A stretch of DNA of 64,000 bases from Bacteroidota bacterium (GTDB lineage Bacteria; Bacteroidota; Bacteroidia; Chitinophagales; BACL12), in the NCBI GenBank assembly GCA_016706865.1, contig JADJIS010000002.1, positions 868,001-932,000 on the forward strand, in the 5' to 3' direction. The position numbers and the translations under genes are program-made. A model generated the notes under the pieces. That model saw nothing but the letters and a program-made list of their open reading frames with translations, had not been told where the DNA came from and did not search any database. The first letter of the stretch is position 1. Every line of letters starts with the position of its first letter. Positions 18,611 through 26,523 of this stretch are shown here, in pieces.

Positions 18611-19585
18611 ATGAAAAAATATTTTTCCATGTTATTGCTGTTTTGTTTGATATTGGTTGCAGGAAGTTTTACTTCTGCTCCGGTAAATTTCAAACAACAA
18701 CCGGCAGCTGAACTCGAAGGTAAAGTAACCTTGAGCGGAGCATTTGCACTTTATCCTTTAGCAGTAAAATGGGGTGAAGAATTTAAAAAATTGCACCCAA
18801 AAGTTTCTTTTGATATTCAGGGTGGAGGTGCAGGAAAAGGTATGACAGATGCACTTTCAGGCTCTGTTGACCTTGGAATGGTAAGTCGTGAGATAACAAA
18901 AGAAGAAGCAGCAAAAGGTGCACTTGGTTATGCAATGGCAAAGGATGCAGTTATCGCAACCTTTAATGCAAATAATCCTTATTATGCAAAAATTTATGAA
19001 AAGGGTGTTACAAAAGATCAGTTCTATAATATCTGGGTGAACAGAGGAGTTGCTACCTGGGGCGACCTGCTTAAAAATGGAGCTAAAGATAAAATGAATG
19101 TATATACGAGAAGTGATGCTTGTGGTGCTGCTGATGCATGGGCGAAATATCTCGGGAATAAAAAACAGGAAGACCTGGAAGGAATCGGAGTATTCGGTGA
19201 CCCGGGAGTGGCTAACGCAGTTGCAAACGATAAATTCGGAATTGGATATAATAATGTTGGATATGCATATGATGCTAAAACAAAAAAACCAAATCCGGGT
19301 ATCGGAATTATACCAATTGATATTAATGGCAATGGTAAATTGGATCCTGAAGAAAATTTTTATAGCACATCCGATAAATTAAATATGGCAATACTTGCTG
19401 ATATCTATCCGTCTCCTCCTGCACGTCAATTATATTTCGTGAGTAACGGAAAAATTACTGACCCTGTGGTGGTAGCCTTTGTAAAATGGGCGCTTACTGA
19501 TGGTCAGAAGTACGTTGCTGAAGCAGGATATGTGGAATTGCCGACAGATGTGCTAAATCAGCAGGTGGCCAAATTGACAAAGTAA
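18611..19585 (+). CDS. Pst-type periplasmic anion-binding protein, variant 1
   Basis: PBP-like-2 (PstS family) substrate-binding protein of 324 residues with a signal peptide and no lipobox. The anion-binding loops differ from canonical PstS. LSGAFALYPLAVKW stands where the canonical copy at 49.3 kb has DGSSTVYPLSEAV, GGGAGKGMTD replaces SGTGGGFKKF, and the later loop is RSDACGAAD rather than a TASGT-type loop. Ligand specificity is therefore uncertain; sulfate or another oxyanion is my inference. A strong terminator separates it from its close paralogue, which leads the permease operon, so this copy is expressed alone. Confidence 0.85.
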   Translation: MKKYFSMLLLFCLILVAGSFTSAPVNFKQQPAAELEGKVTLSGAFALYPLAVKWGEEFKKLHPKVSFDIQGGGAGKGMTDALSGSVDLGMVSREITKEEAAKGALGYAMAKDAVIATFNANNPYYAKIYEKGVTKDQFYNIWVNRGVATWGDLLKNGAKDKMNVYTRSDACGAADAWAKYLGNKKQEDLEGIGVFGDPGVANAVANDKFGIGYNNVGYAYDAKTKKPNPGIGIIPIDINGNGKLDPEENFYSTSDKLNMAILADIYPSPPARQLYFVSNGKITDPVVVAFVKWALTDGQKYVAEAGYVELPTDVLNQQVAKLTK

Positions 19586-19628
19586 AGTAATCGTTATATT
19601 CTACTAATCAAAGCGATCCCCTGTGCTT

Positions 19629-19659
19629 ATATATCCCTCGAAAGGGGGATATATTTTTT
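19629..19659 (+). terminator. Intrinsic terminator between the two binding-protein genes
   Basis: A 9-bp stem (ATATATCCC and GGGATATAT) with an 8-nt loop is followed directly by TTTTTA. It insulates the upstream binding-protein gene from the operon that starts with the second one. Confidence 0.8.
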
Positions 19660-19665
19660 ACTGTA

Positions 19666-19691
19666 CTACTAAATCAATAGGATATATAGAA
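19666..19691 (+). promoter_or_regulatory. 26-bp shared operator-like motif, copy C, with promoter
   Basis: CTACTAAA, four variable bases, then TAGGATATATAGAA. A perfect Bacteroidota -7 box TATGTTTG follows at 19701-19708, and the start codon lies 30 bp after the motif. The motif sits directly upstream of the -7 box, in the region a repressor would block. Confidence 0.7.
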
Positions 19692-19721
19692 AATATAGAT
19701 TATGTTTGCAAAAAAATTGAT

Positions 19722-20717
19722 ATGAAGATCCAAAATTTAATCATTGCAGCAGGTTTGACTGTAATAATAGCTTCCGGTTGTTCCGGAGGTAAAGAACAAG
19801 ATTCTAATGCCAACGAATTGGAAGGAAAAATTACGATATCGGGTGCTTTTGCACTGTATCCAATGGCTGTGCAATGGGGTGAAGAATTTAAAGCACTGCA
19901 CCCAAAAGTACAATTTGACATTCAAGGCGGTGGTGCCGGAAAAGGCATGACAGATGTTTTGTCGGGCTCCACCGATCTTGGAATGGTTTCCAGAGATGTG
20001 AATGAAGAGGAAAAATCTAAAGGCGCATTTGATCTTGGGGTATGTAAAGATGCTGTGTTGCCTACAATTAATGCAAAAAATCCTTACCGAGATATTATTT
20101 ATCAAAAAGGTATTTCTAATCAGCAATTCATCGACATTTTTATTACCGGAAAAATTAAAACATGGGGCGATCTTTTAGGAAATGGTTCCTCAGAAAAAAT
20201 TGAGGTTTATACACGCAGTGATGCAGCAGGCGCTGCTGAATCATGGGCGAAATACCTTGATGGAAAAAAACAGGAAGACCTGTTAGGTGTTGGTGTAATG
20301 GGTGATCCCGGACTTGCACAAGCAATAGTGAAAAGTAAATTTTCCATTGGATTTAATAATGTGAGTTTTGCTTATGATAATGTTACAAAAATTAATAATC
20401 CCGGAATTGCAGTTGCACCAATAGATATTAATGGAAACGGAATTTTGGAAGCAGAAGAAAATTTTTATGATAATATGGATAAAGTAAATGCTGCTATCCT
20501 CTCAGGCACATATCCATCACCTCCTGCACGTCCTTTATTATTCGTATCCAAGGGCGCACCAACCGATCCACTTGTTATTGAATTCTTAAAATATGTTTTA
20601 ACGGAAGGACAAAAAGGTGTGGGCGAAGCGGGTTTCGTACAATTACCGGATGATGTGATACAAGCACAAATTCAGAAATTACCCTCCGCTGCAGTTAAAG
20701 CAAAAAGCGACCACTAA
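19722..20717 (+). CDS. Pst-type anion-binding lipoprotein, variant 2
   Basis: Close paralogue of the preceding binding protein, here a lipoprotein (lipobox IASGC). I place the start at MKIQNLII; the frame runs 33 codons further upstream through the terminator and promoter, which cannot be coding. The anion loops match variant 1 (SGAFALYPMAVQW, GGGAGKGMTD, RSDAAGAAE), and both differ from the PstS at 49.3 kb. It is the first gene of the operon with the PstC/A/B-like transporter, so it is probably the resident binding protein; variant 1 may be a soluble auxiliary form. Confidence 0.85.
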   Translation: MKIQNLIIAAGLTVIIASGCSGGKEQDSNANELEGKITISGAFALYPMAVQWGEEFKALHPKVQFDIQGGGAGKGMTDVLSGSTDLGMVSRDVNEEEKSKGAFDLGVCKDAVLPTINAKNPYRDIIYQKGISNQQFIDIFITGKIKTWGDLLGNGSSEKIEVYTRSDAAGAAESWAKYLDGKKQEDLLGVGVMGDPGLAQAIVKSKFSIGFNNVSFAYDNVTKINNPGIAVAPIDINGNGILEAEENFYDNMDKVNAAILSGTYPSPPARPLLFVSKGAPTDPLVIEFLKYVLTEGQKGVGEAGFVQLPDDVIQAQIQKLPSAAVKAKSDH

Positions 20718-20750
20718 TAAATTTATTTCACCCATCTGAAATTAATTTAC

Positions 20751-21797
20751 ATGTTTAAAATTAAAAGATCAGTTCGCAAACGAAATCTGTCTGTCGTGCA
20801 TAATAATGAGGTAGAAGAAACCTATTCTGATGCCAAAAACGATAATAAAGATTTACAAAATAGAAATAATTCAGGCAAAAATAGAAATGCCTACACGATT
20901 TCCGCCCGAGGGCGGATTATTTTAGATGGGTTTATGGGAAAGGTGGTCAAATTTATGACCATCTTCTCCCTTTTATTATTATTCCTCATTATTGTGGGAT
21001 TAGTAATAAAATCAATTCCCATTTTAAAGACCCATTCACTTGGCGAATTATTGTTTTCCTCTAATTGGAGTCCATTCAAAGGTGACTTTGGATTTTATCC
21101 ATTTATAATAAGTACAGTGTATGTTACTTTAATTGCAGCAATAATTGCAATTCCACTAAGTATATTAACAGCTATTTATTTAAGTGAATACGCAAATAAA
21201 AAATTCCTGAAATTTGCCGGCCCAATGCTCGATATACTTGCAGGAATACCATCGGTAATTTATGGTATTTGGGGAGTATTAATTATTGTGCCATTTATTC
21301 GCAACGATGTAAGTGGTTGGTTTGGCGTAGATGATGCAAGTGGATATTCCATTCTCGCCGGAGGAATTGTTTTGGCGGTAATGGTATTTCCGGTAATTGT
21401 TCAGGTTGTATTTGAGGTGCTGAAAATAGTGCCCGTTGAATTGCGTGAAGCAACATTATCACTTGGCGCAAATAAATGGGAGACAACAAAAAAAGTTGTT
21501 GTAAAAAAAGCATCACCCGGAATTTTAGCTGCTTGTATTCTCGGTTTTTCCCGTGCATTTGGAGAAACGATCGCAGTATTAATGGTGGTTGGTAATATAG
21601 TTCAGGTTCCAAAGGGATTATTGGACGAAGGTTATCCAATCCCATCCCTTATAGCAAATAATTACGGCGAAATGATGAGCATACCAATGTACGATTCTGC
21701 ATTAATGTTTGCAGCATTGGTATTATTAGTTATCATTCTTGTATTTAATATTTACGCCCGCTGGATACTCAACCGCTGGGAAACTAAAATAGCCTGA
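20751..21797 (+). CDS. pstC: PstC-like ABC transporter permease
   Basis: Inner-membrane permease of 348 residues. About 60 hydrophilic N-terminal residues (charged, with NDNKDLQNRNNSGKN) precede six helices. The EAA-type loop ELREATLSLGANKWET and GFSRAFGETIAVLMVVGN are typical of PstC. It forms the channel with the PstA-like protein encoded 2 bp downstream. The symbol reflects family only; the operator and binding proteins suggest the substrate may be sulfate or another anion rather than phosphate. The long polar N-terminus is unusual. Confidence 0.85.
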   Translation: MFKIKRSVRKRNLSVVHNNEVEETYSDAKNDNKDLQNRNNSGKNRNAYTISARGRIILDGFMGKVVKFMTIFSLLLLFLIIVGLVIKSIPILKTHSLGELLFSSNWSPFKGDFGFYPFIISTVYVTLIAAIIAIPLSILTAIYLSEYANKKFLKFAGPMLDILAGIPSVIYGIWGVLIIVPFIRNDVSGWFGVDDASGYSILAGGIVLAVMVFPVIVQVVFEVLKIVPVELREATLSLGANKWETTKKVVVKKASPGILAACILGFSRAFGETIAVLMVVGNIVQVPKGLLDEGYPIPSLIANNYGEMMSIPMYDSALMFAALVLLVIILVFNIYARWILNRWETKIA

Positions 21798-21799
21798 TC

Positions 21800-22648
21800 A
21801 TGAATAAGAGAAAAATAGAGGAAAAGTTTTTTAATGTATTAATGCGCGTCGCAGCATTCATCATTTTTGGAAGTCTGATTGCAATTTCTGCAACAATATT
21901 AATTAAAGGAATTCCTTCCATGAATCTCGATATGATAACTAAAACACCCGAAGGTGGATTTTATCTTGGAAAGGAGGGAGGTATTTTAAATGCTATAGTG
22001 GGTTCATTTTATCTTGCGATCGGTGCTACAATTTTTGCTTTGATCATTAGTGTGCCAACAGTAATTTATATAAATGTTTACGCACCCAAAAAGTCGAAAC
22101 TGGTAAATTTCACGCGATTGGCATTGGATGTATTATATGGCATTCCATCTATCGTTTTTGGTGCATTCGGATTTGTGTTGATGTTGCTTATAGGTATGCA
22201 TGTGAGTTTATTGGCAGGTATTATAACTGTCGGTTTATTAATAGTTCCTATCGTTGCGAGAACAATGGATGAAGTAATTCGCCAGGTTCCAAACGATCTT
22301 AAAGAGGCTGCTTTCAGTCTCGGTGCAACTAAATGGGAAACTTCCATAAAAGTAATTTTAAAACAAGCGTTGCCAGGTTTAGCAACTGCTTCCTTGCTTG
22401 GTTTTGGAAGGGCAATTGGTGATGCCGCATCTGTAATGTTCACAACTGGATTTACGGATAATATTCCGCATTCCATTAATGACCCTGCTGCAACTTTACC
22501 CTTGGCGATATTTTTTCAATTGAGTTCACCTATTGCAGAAGTGCGCGACAGAGCATATGCTGCTGCATTAATTCTGACGATCATTATTTTCGGTATCAGT
22601 TTATTAAGCCGCCTTTTAATTAAAAAGTTTTCAAAGAATACCATCTAA
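21800..22648 (+). CDS. pstA: PstA-like ABC transporter permease
   Basis: Second permease subunit, 282 residues with six helices. The coupling loop DLKEAAFSLGATKWETS and the following ALPGLATASLLGFGRAIGDAASVMFTTGF match PstA family signatures. It starts 2 bp after the PstC-like gene and ends 10 bp before the ATPase gene. The canonical GExAPL-type motif of the phosphate copy at 51.9 kb (GETAPLIVVG) is replaced here by GDAASVMFT, another sign that this system is a divergent branch. Confidence 0.85.
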   Translation: MNKRKIEEKFFNVLMRVAAFIIFGSLIAISATILIKGIPSMNLDMITKTPEGGFYLGKEGGILNAIVGSFYLAIGATIFALIISVPTVIYINVYAPKKSKLVNFTRLALDVLYGIPSIVFGAFGFVLMLLIGMHVSLLAGIITVGLLIVPIVARTMDEVIRQVPNDLKEAAFSLGATKWETSIKVILKQALPGLATASLLGFGRAIGDAASVMFTTGFTDNIPHSINDPAATLPLAIFFQLSSPIAEVRDRAYAAALILTIIIFGISLLSRLLIKKFSKNTI

Positions 22649-22658
22649 AATAAATATT

Positions 22659-23426
22659 ATGACAACAGAAACAAGATCTCATATCAGTATTAAAAATCTG
22701 AATATGATGTATGGCAGCAACCATGCATTAAAAAATATCAATATTAATATTCCGGATAAAAAACTTACTGCAATTATTGGCCCCAGTGGTTGCGGAAAAA
22801 CAACATTATTAAAAACGTTTAATCGTTTGATAGAAGGAGTAGACGGAACTAAAATAACTGGTGAAGTATTGGTTGATGGAGAAAATATTTATGCGAAATC
22901 TGCTGATGTTACCAATATCCGCAAAAAAATGGGATTATTAAATCAGCGACCTACTCCATTGCCAATGAGTATTTTCGACAATATCGCTTTTGGTATGCGC
23001 ATTCACGGTGAACGCAATAAAAAATTATTGGCCGATCGAGTTGAATATCATTTAAAACAAGCGAGTTTATGGGAAGAAGTAAAAGATCGTTTGCAAACTC
23101 CTGCCGGGAGATTATCTATTGGTCAGCAACAACGTTTATGTTTAGCCAGAGGACTCGCGGTTGAACCCGAGATAATTTTGGGTGATGAACCAACCAGCGC
23201 ATTGGATCCTATTTCCACTAAACATATAGAACAAAAATTCACAGAGTTAAAAGATAAATATACTATAGTAATGGTAACACATATTCTCCGTCAGGCTAAA
23301 CGTATTGCCGATTATGTGATATTTATGTATCTCGGTGAAATTATTGAACATGGTCCAACTGCTGACGTATTGGGTAATCCACAACATCAGCTCACTAAGG
23401 ATTATGTTGGGGGTGCTATAAGTTAA
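22659..23426 (+). CDS. pstB: PstB-like ABC transporter ATPase
   Basis: ATP-binding subunit of 255 residues. Walker A is GPSGCGKTT, the signature is LSIGQQQRLCLAR (canonical second Gly replaced by Ile), Walker B is IILGDEPTSALDP, and the switch His is in VTHILRQAKR. The pattern is PstB-like (about 250 residues, GENIYAKSADV region). It is the last gene of the operon. No phoU follows, unlike the second system at 52-53.8 kb. Confidence 0.88.
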   Translation: MTTETRSHISIKNLNMMYGSNHALKNININIPDKKLTAIIGPSGCGKTTLLKTFNRLIEGVDGTKITGEVLVDGENIYAKSADVTNIRKKMGLLNQRPTPLPMSIFDNIAFGMRIHGERNKKLLADRVEYHLKQASLWEEVKDRLQTPAGRLSIGQQQRLCLARGLAVEPEIILGDEPTSALDPISTKHIEQKFTELKDKYTIVMVTHILRQAKRIADYVIFMYLGEIIEHGPTADVLGNPQHQLTKDYVGGAIS

Positions 23427-23470
23427 TTTTCTCTTATTCATAGAGTCCGCTTCGGTGGACGTTTGGTATC

Positions 23471-23533
23471 CCGCCAGCCCAATTGGGCTGGCGGTGTCAT
23501 TGCGAGTCATTGCGAAGCAATGACGAAGCAAGC
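23471..23533. repeat. G+C-rich palindrome and GTCATTGC repeat
   Basis: A 24-bp perfect palindrome with arms CCGCCAGCCCAA lies at 23471-23494. It is followed by two copies of TGTCATTGCGA/AGTCATTGCGA and a hairpin GTCATTGC-GAA-GCAATGAC near 23506-23524. The block is much richer in G+C than its surroundings and lies between convergent functions (end of the ABC operon and the SLC13 promoter). GTCATTGCGA-type repeats occur in many unrelated bacterial genomes. Confidence 0.65.
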
Positions 23534-23588
23534 TCTCAAATCCTACCCCAATAATCAATATTAAGATATATCCTCATAATATATAATT

Positions 23589-23614
23589 CTACCAAAACCA
23601 TAGGATATATAGAA
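23589..23614 (+). promoter_or_regulatory. 26-bp shared operator-like motif, copy D (SLC13 gene), with promoter
   Basis: CTACCAAA, three variable bases, then ATAGGATATATAGAA. A perfect -7 box TATATTTG follows at 23622-23629 and the start codon of the SLC13 gene lies 38 bp after the motif. The arrangement matches copy C, with the motif 7-9 bp upstream of the -7 box. Confidence 0.7.
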
Positions 23615-23652
23615 TTAGTTATATATTTGCGGCACCATCTAAAATAACTCTT

Positions 23653-25416
23653 ATGGATATTGCTATTGTGCTGAGCCTTCTGGTTCTGGCCATTATAGCC
23701 TTTTCAACAGAAAAGATCTCTGTTGATATTGTGGCTATGACTTGTGTTCTGGTGCTTGTACTCACCGGGATTCTCGATTATAAACAGGCTTTCGCGCCTT
23801 TTGGAAGTGATTTTATTATCATGCTCGCTTCCATATTTGTGGTAACTTCTGCCATTGATTCTTCCGGAATTTTGGAAGTGTGGACAGCCAAATTGTTGAA
23901 ACGATCCAAGGGATCTCAGTTGGCTATGATCATGCCGATGATATCCATTACCGGTTTGTTTTCTGCTTTTATGAATAATACAACCGTTACTGCCTTAATG
24001 ATAAATCCAGCAATGGCAATTGCAAAAAAAACCGGAATTAATTATTCTAAAATATTATTACCTCTTGCCTTTGCATCTATAGTTGGTGGAACATGTACAT
24101 TGATAGGTACATCTACCAACGTTGCTGTGAATGCCTATATGGATAAAAACGGATATGCGGCATTGGGCATGTGGGATTTTACATGGATAGGAGTTATCAT
24201 GTTAGCGGTAACATTAATTTATATGTTACTCATTGGTATAAGAATGTTGCCAAAACGACATACAGGTGAATTAACGAATCAATATGGTGTGCGATCTTAT
24301 TTGAGCGAGATCATTATTAAAAAAGATTCCACTTTAATTGGACAGGTAATTCATGATTCTGAATTTTCGCATATGGGTTTTGAGGTGTTGGCAGTAATAC
24401 GTGGTGACAGACAATTTGCGCCCGGACCCAATATTTCTTTCCGCGAAAATGATATTGTTTTAGTGAAGGGAGAAATGAAACATTTGATGGCTGTTAAAAA
24501 CACCAATGGAATTGATATTGTAGCAGATACCCTCGATTTTTATAAATCGAATGGGAAATCGTTAAAATTAACAGAAGTTGTAATTCCGGGAAGATCTGAT
24601 CTTGCAGGTTCTACCATTGCCGAAATTGATTTCCGCAGAAAATACGGAATGGTGGTGGTTGCAATTAATCGCGAAGGAAAAAATATTTTGGATACTTTAA
24701 ATAATATTGTTGTTGAAGTGGGTGATATGTTATTAGTGCAAGGAACAGAAGAAGCATTTTCCAATTTGCGCACACATCACGATCTTGTCGTTTTAGGTCA
24801 ACACGAACCCAAAATTAAAAATCTTAAAAAAGGATATTTTGCATTGGGATTTTTTGTTACGGCGATTATCATCAGTTCCATTCCGATGTTTCATGTGCAT
24901 GTGTCTATTGCATTTTTGGCAAGTGCAGTTTTATGTATGTTAGTTGGTGCAGTTAAACCAGATGATGCCTATAAAAATATTGAATGGCGTTTACTTGTAT
25001 TAATTGCCGGCATGACCGCCTTCGGAACTGCAATGAGTAATTCAGGAGCAGATAAATATCTTGCAGGATTAATAGTTGATTGGTTTCATGCTTTCGGTCC
25101 TCAGGGAATTATGCTTGGATTTATGGTGCTTACTGTATTATTAACGCAACCAATGAGCAATGCTGCTGCAGCATTAGTAGTTTTACCTGTCGCGCTAGAG
25201 GCTGCAAATACCTTACACGTTAACCCAATAACTTATGCTGTTGCAGTAATGTTATCCGCATCAGTTTCTTTAATTACCCCCTTTGAACCATCCTGCATTT
25301 TGGTGTATGGTCCGGGTAAATATAAGTTTGTTGATTTTGTAAAGGTGGGAGGGATATTAACTGCGATTTTGGTTGGGATAATTTATTTTACGGTGCCGAT
25401 GGGATGGCCTTTGTGA
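23653..25416 (+). CDS. SLC13 family permease with two RCK_C (TrkA-C) domains
   Basis: Secondary transporter of the DASS/SLC13 type, 587 residues. The first membrane half (residues ~1-200) contains the signature MNNTTVTALMINPAM and GTCTLIGTSTNVAVN. Two TrkA-C type regulatory domains follow (about residues 210-290 and 300-375), and the second membrane half contains TQPMSNAAAALVVLP. Proteins with this architecture often transport sulfate, others dicarboxylates. It shares the operator-like motif with the porin and binding-protein genes, so I infer a second uptake route for the same anion. A decayed relative of its 3' end lies at 26381. Confidence 0.88.
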   Translation: MDIAIVLSLLVLAIIAFSTEKISVDIVAMTCVLVLVLTGILDYKQAFAPFGSDFIIMLASIFVVTSAIDSSGILEVWTAKLLKRSKGSQLAMIMPMISITGLFSAFMNNTTVTALMINPAMAIAKKTGINYSKILLPLAFASIVGGTCTLIGTSTNVAVNAYMDKNGYAALGMWDFTWIGVIMLAVTLIYMLLIGIRMLPKRHTGELTNQYGVRSYLSEIIIKKDSTLIGQVIHDSEFSHMGFEVLAVIRGDRQFAPGPNISFRENDIVLVKGEMKHLMAVKNTNGIDIVADTLDFYKSNGKSLKLTEVVIPGRSDLAGSTIAEIDFRRKYGMVVVAINREGKNILDTLNNIVVEVGDMLLVQGTEEAFSNLRTHHDLVVLGQHEPKIKNLKKGYFALGFFVTAIIISSIPMFHVHVSIAFLASAVLCMLVGAVKPDDAYKNIEWRLLVLIAGMTAFGTAMSNSGADKYLAGLIVDWFHAFGPQGIMLGFMVLTVLLTQPMSNAAAALVVLPVALEAANTLHVNPITYAVAVMLSASVSLITPFEPSCILVYGPGKYKFVDFVKVGGILTAILVGIIYFTVPMGWPL

Positions 25417-25651
25417 GTGAATTGTAATGTAATAGTAACTAGTTTTAATAAATAATAAGCGCATTTTTCTTTTATATATTATTTTCAAGAAAGGAAATAT
25501 AAAAAATGAATTATATGCAAATGGAACCGCTTAATGTCAATTTCACTCTAATGGTTTCAAATTGGAGGTATCTTTTTCGATTGAATTTTAAGTCACATAC
25601 TTCAAAAATTTTATATTTTGTTTTTTGAAAATATTTTTGTAACTTAGCTAT

Positions 25652-26182
25652 GTGAAACAAAAGGTACCACATGGGCTTGATGTTATTATTGACAAGCTGA
25701 CCAACAGTATTGAAAATGTAATTACCGGAGATAGCTTTACAACGGAAGTTTCCATACTTTCCAATAGCGACATCAAATACATAACTAAAACAAAGGGGTG
25801 GCTGTTCAATTGGAAGCATGAATTTAAAATGCCCGAACGGGAGGTTTACAAGTTGACTATTGTGAATAATCCTGCAATAATTCAAGGGTTGATAAGTTTG
25901 GAGGTGATGTCTGATCATGTCTATATGCACCTAGTTGAAAGTGCACCTTTTAACAAAGGCAAAGCAAAGGTTTATTCTGGAGTTCCCGGTAATTTGATTG
26001 CGTTTGCGTGCAAACTCTCTTTTCAACGTGGCCATGAAGGCAATATTGCCTTTCTTGCAAAGACGCAACTTATCGACCATTATATAATAAGTTTGAATGC
26101 TATACATATTGGCAAACAACGAATGATCATTGAAACTCAGTCGGCTCTTAAACTTATAAATAAATATTTTATAAATCAATAA
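25652..26182 (+). CDS. GNAT-like protein of unknown function
   Basis: Protein of 176 residues beginning at GTG. The C-terminal half (VYSGVPGNLIAFACKLSFQ, then GNIAFLAKTQLIDHYIISLNA and QRMIIETQSALKLI) has the look of an N-acetyltransferase fold with an acetyl-CoA-type loop, though no exact family can be named. It is followed 1 bp later by a 54-codon gene, and I recall similar pairs in many Bacteroidota genomes. A toxin-antitoxin or modification role is possible but unproven. The pair interrupts the stretch between the intact SLC13 gene and the SLC13 remnant. Confidence 0.65.
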   Translation: MKQKVPHGLDVIIDKLTNSIENVITGDSFTTEVSILSNSDIKYITKTKGWLFNWKHEFKMPEREVYKLTIVNNPAIIQGLISLEVMSDHVYMHLVESAPFNKGKAKVYSGVPGNLIAFACKLSFQRGHEGNIAFLAKTQLIDHYIISLNAIHIGKQRMIIETQSALKLINKYFINQ

Positions 26183-26183
26183 A

Positions 26184-26348
26184 ATGAAAACAAAAAAAAT
26201 TCAATTAGACGTTGATTTTATCGGAGGGGTTAGAACATTAACTATAGAAGATAAGCAGGCAATTAGTGATTTTATAAAGCAACATAAATTATCTTCAAAA
26301 AAGGCTAGTAAAACAAAACAACTCAAGCGTAAAAATTTTGCAGAGTGA
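26184..26348 (+). CDS. Small partner protein of the GNAT-like gene
   Basis: Short gene of 54 codons starting 1 bp after the GNAT-like stop. The N-terminus KIQLDVDFIGGVRTL is followed by a probable helix (EDKQAISDFIKQHKL) and a strongly basic tail (SSKKASKTKQLKRKNFAE). The ordered N-terminus plus Lys-rich tail, the tight spacing and the position in a recurring gene pair argue that it is real. Function unknown; a neutralising or accessory partner of the upstream protein is one possibility. Confidence 0.65.
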   Translation: MKTKKIQLDVDFIGGVRTLTIEDKQAISDFIKQHKLSSKKASKTKQLKRKNFAE

Positions 26349-26380
26349 GTTATATTTTCGTTGATTAAGGTTAGCTTAAT

Positions 26381-26470
26381 TTTGTTGATATTATCAAAGT
26401 AGGAGGAATGTTATCTGCGATAGTGGTTGGGATAATTTATTTTACGGTGCCCATGGGATGGCCGTTATGA
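26381..26470 (+). pseudogene. Remnant of a second SLC13 gene (3' end only)
   Basis: The stretch translates as FVDIIKVGGMLSAIVVGI and continues IYFTVPMGWPL before a TGA. The intact SLC13 permease at 23653-25416 ends FVDFVKVGGILTAILVGI then IYFTVPMGWPL. About 24 of 29 residues agree, and several differences are conservative, so this is the tail of a diverged paralogue rather than a fresh copy. Everything upstream of the last 29 codons has been lost or replaced by the GNAT-like gene pair. Confidence 0.85.
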
Positions 26471-26523
26471 TGATTATTTAAATGTTTATTAAAGAATTAT
26501 GACAAGGGAGAAATATTAAATCA

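Noticed and set aside
19623..19721. Upstream extension of the second binding-protein gene
   Set aside because: It passes through a terminator and a -7 promoter box; the lipoprotein signal begins at 19722.
18611..23426. Calling the first ABC cluster simply a second phosphate transporter
   Set aside because: Loop residues, promoter motif, Rrf2 neighbour and lack of phoU or Pho boxes argue against it, although phosphate is not excluded.
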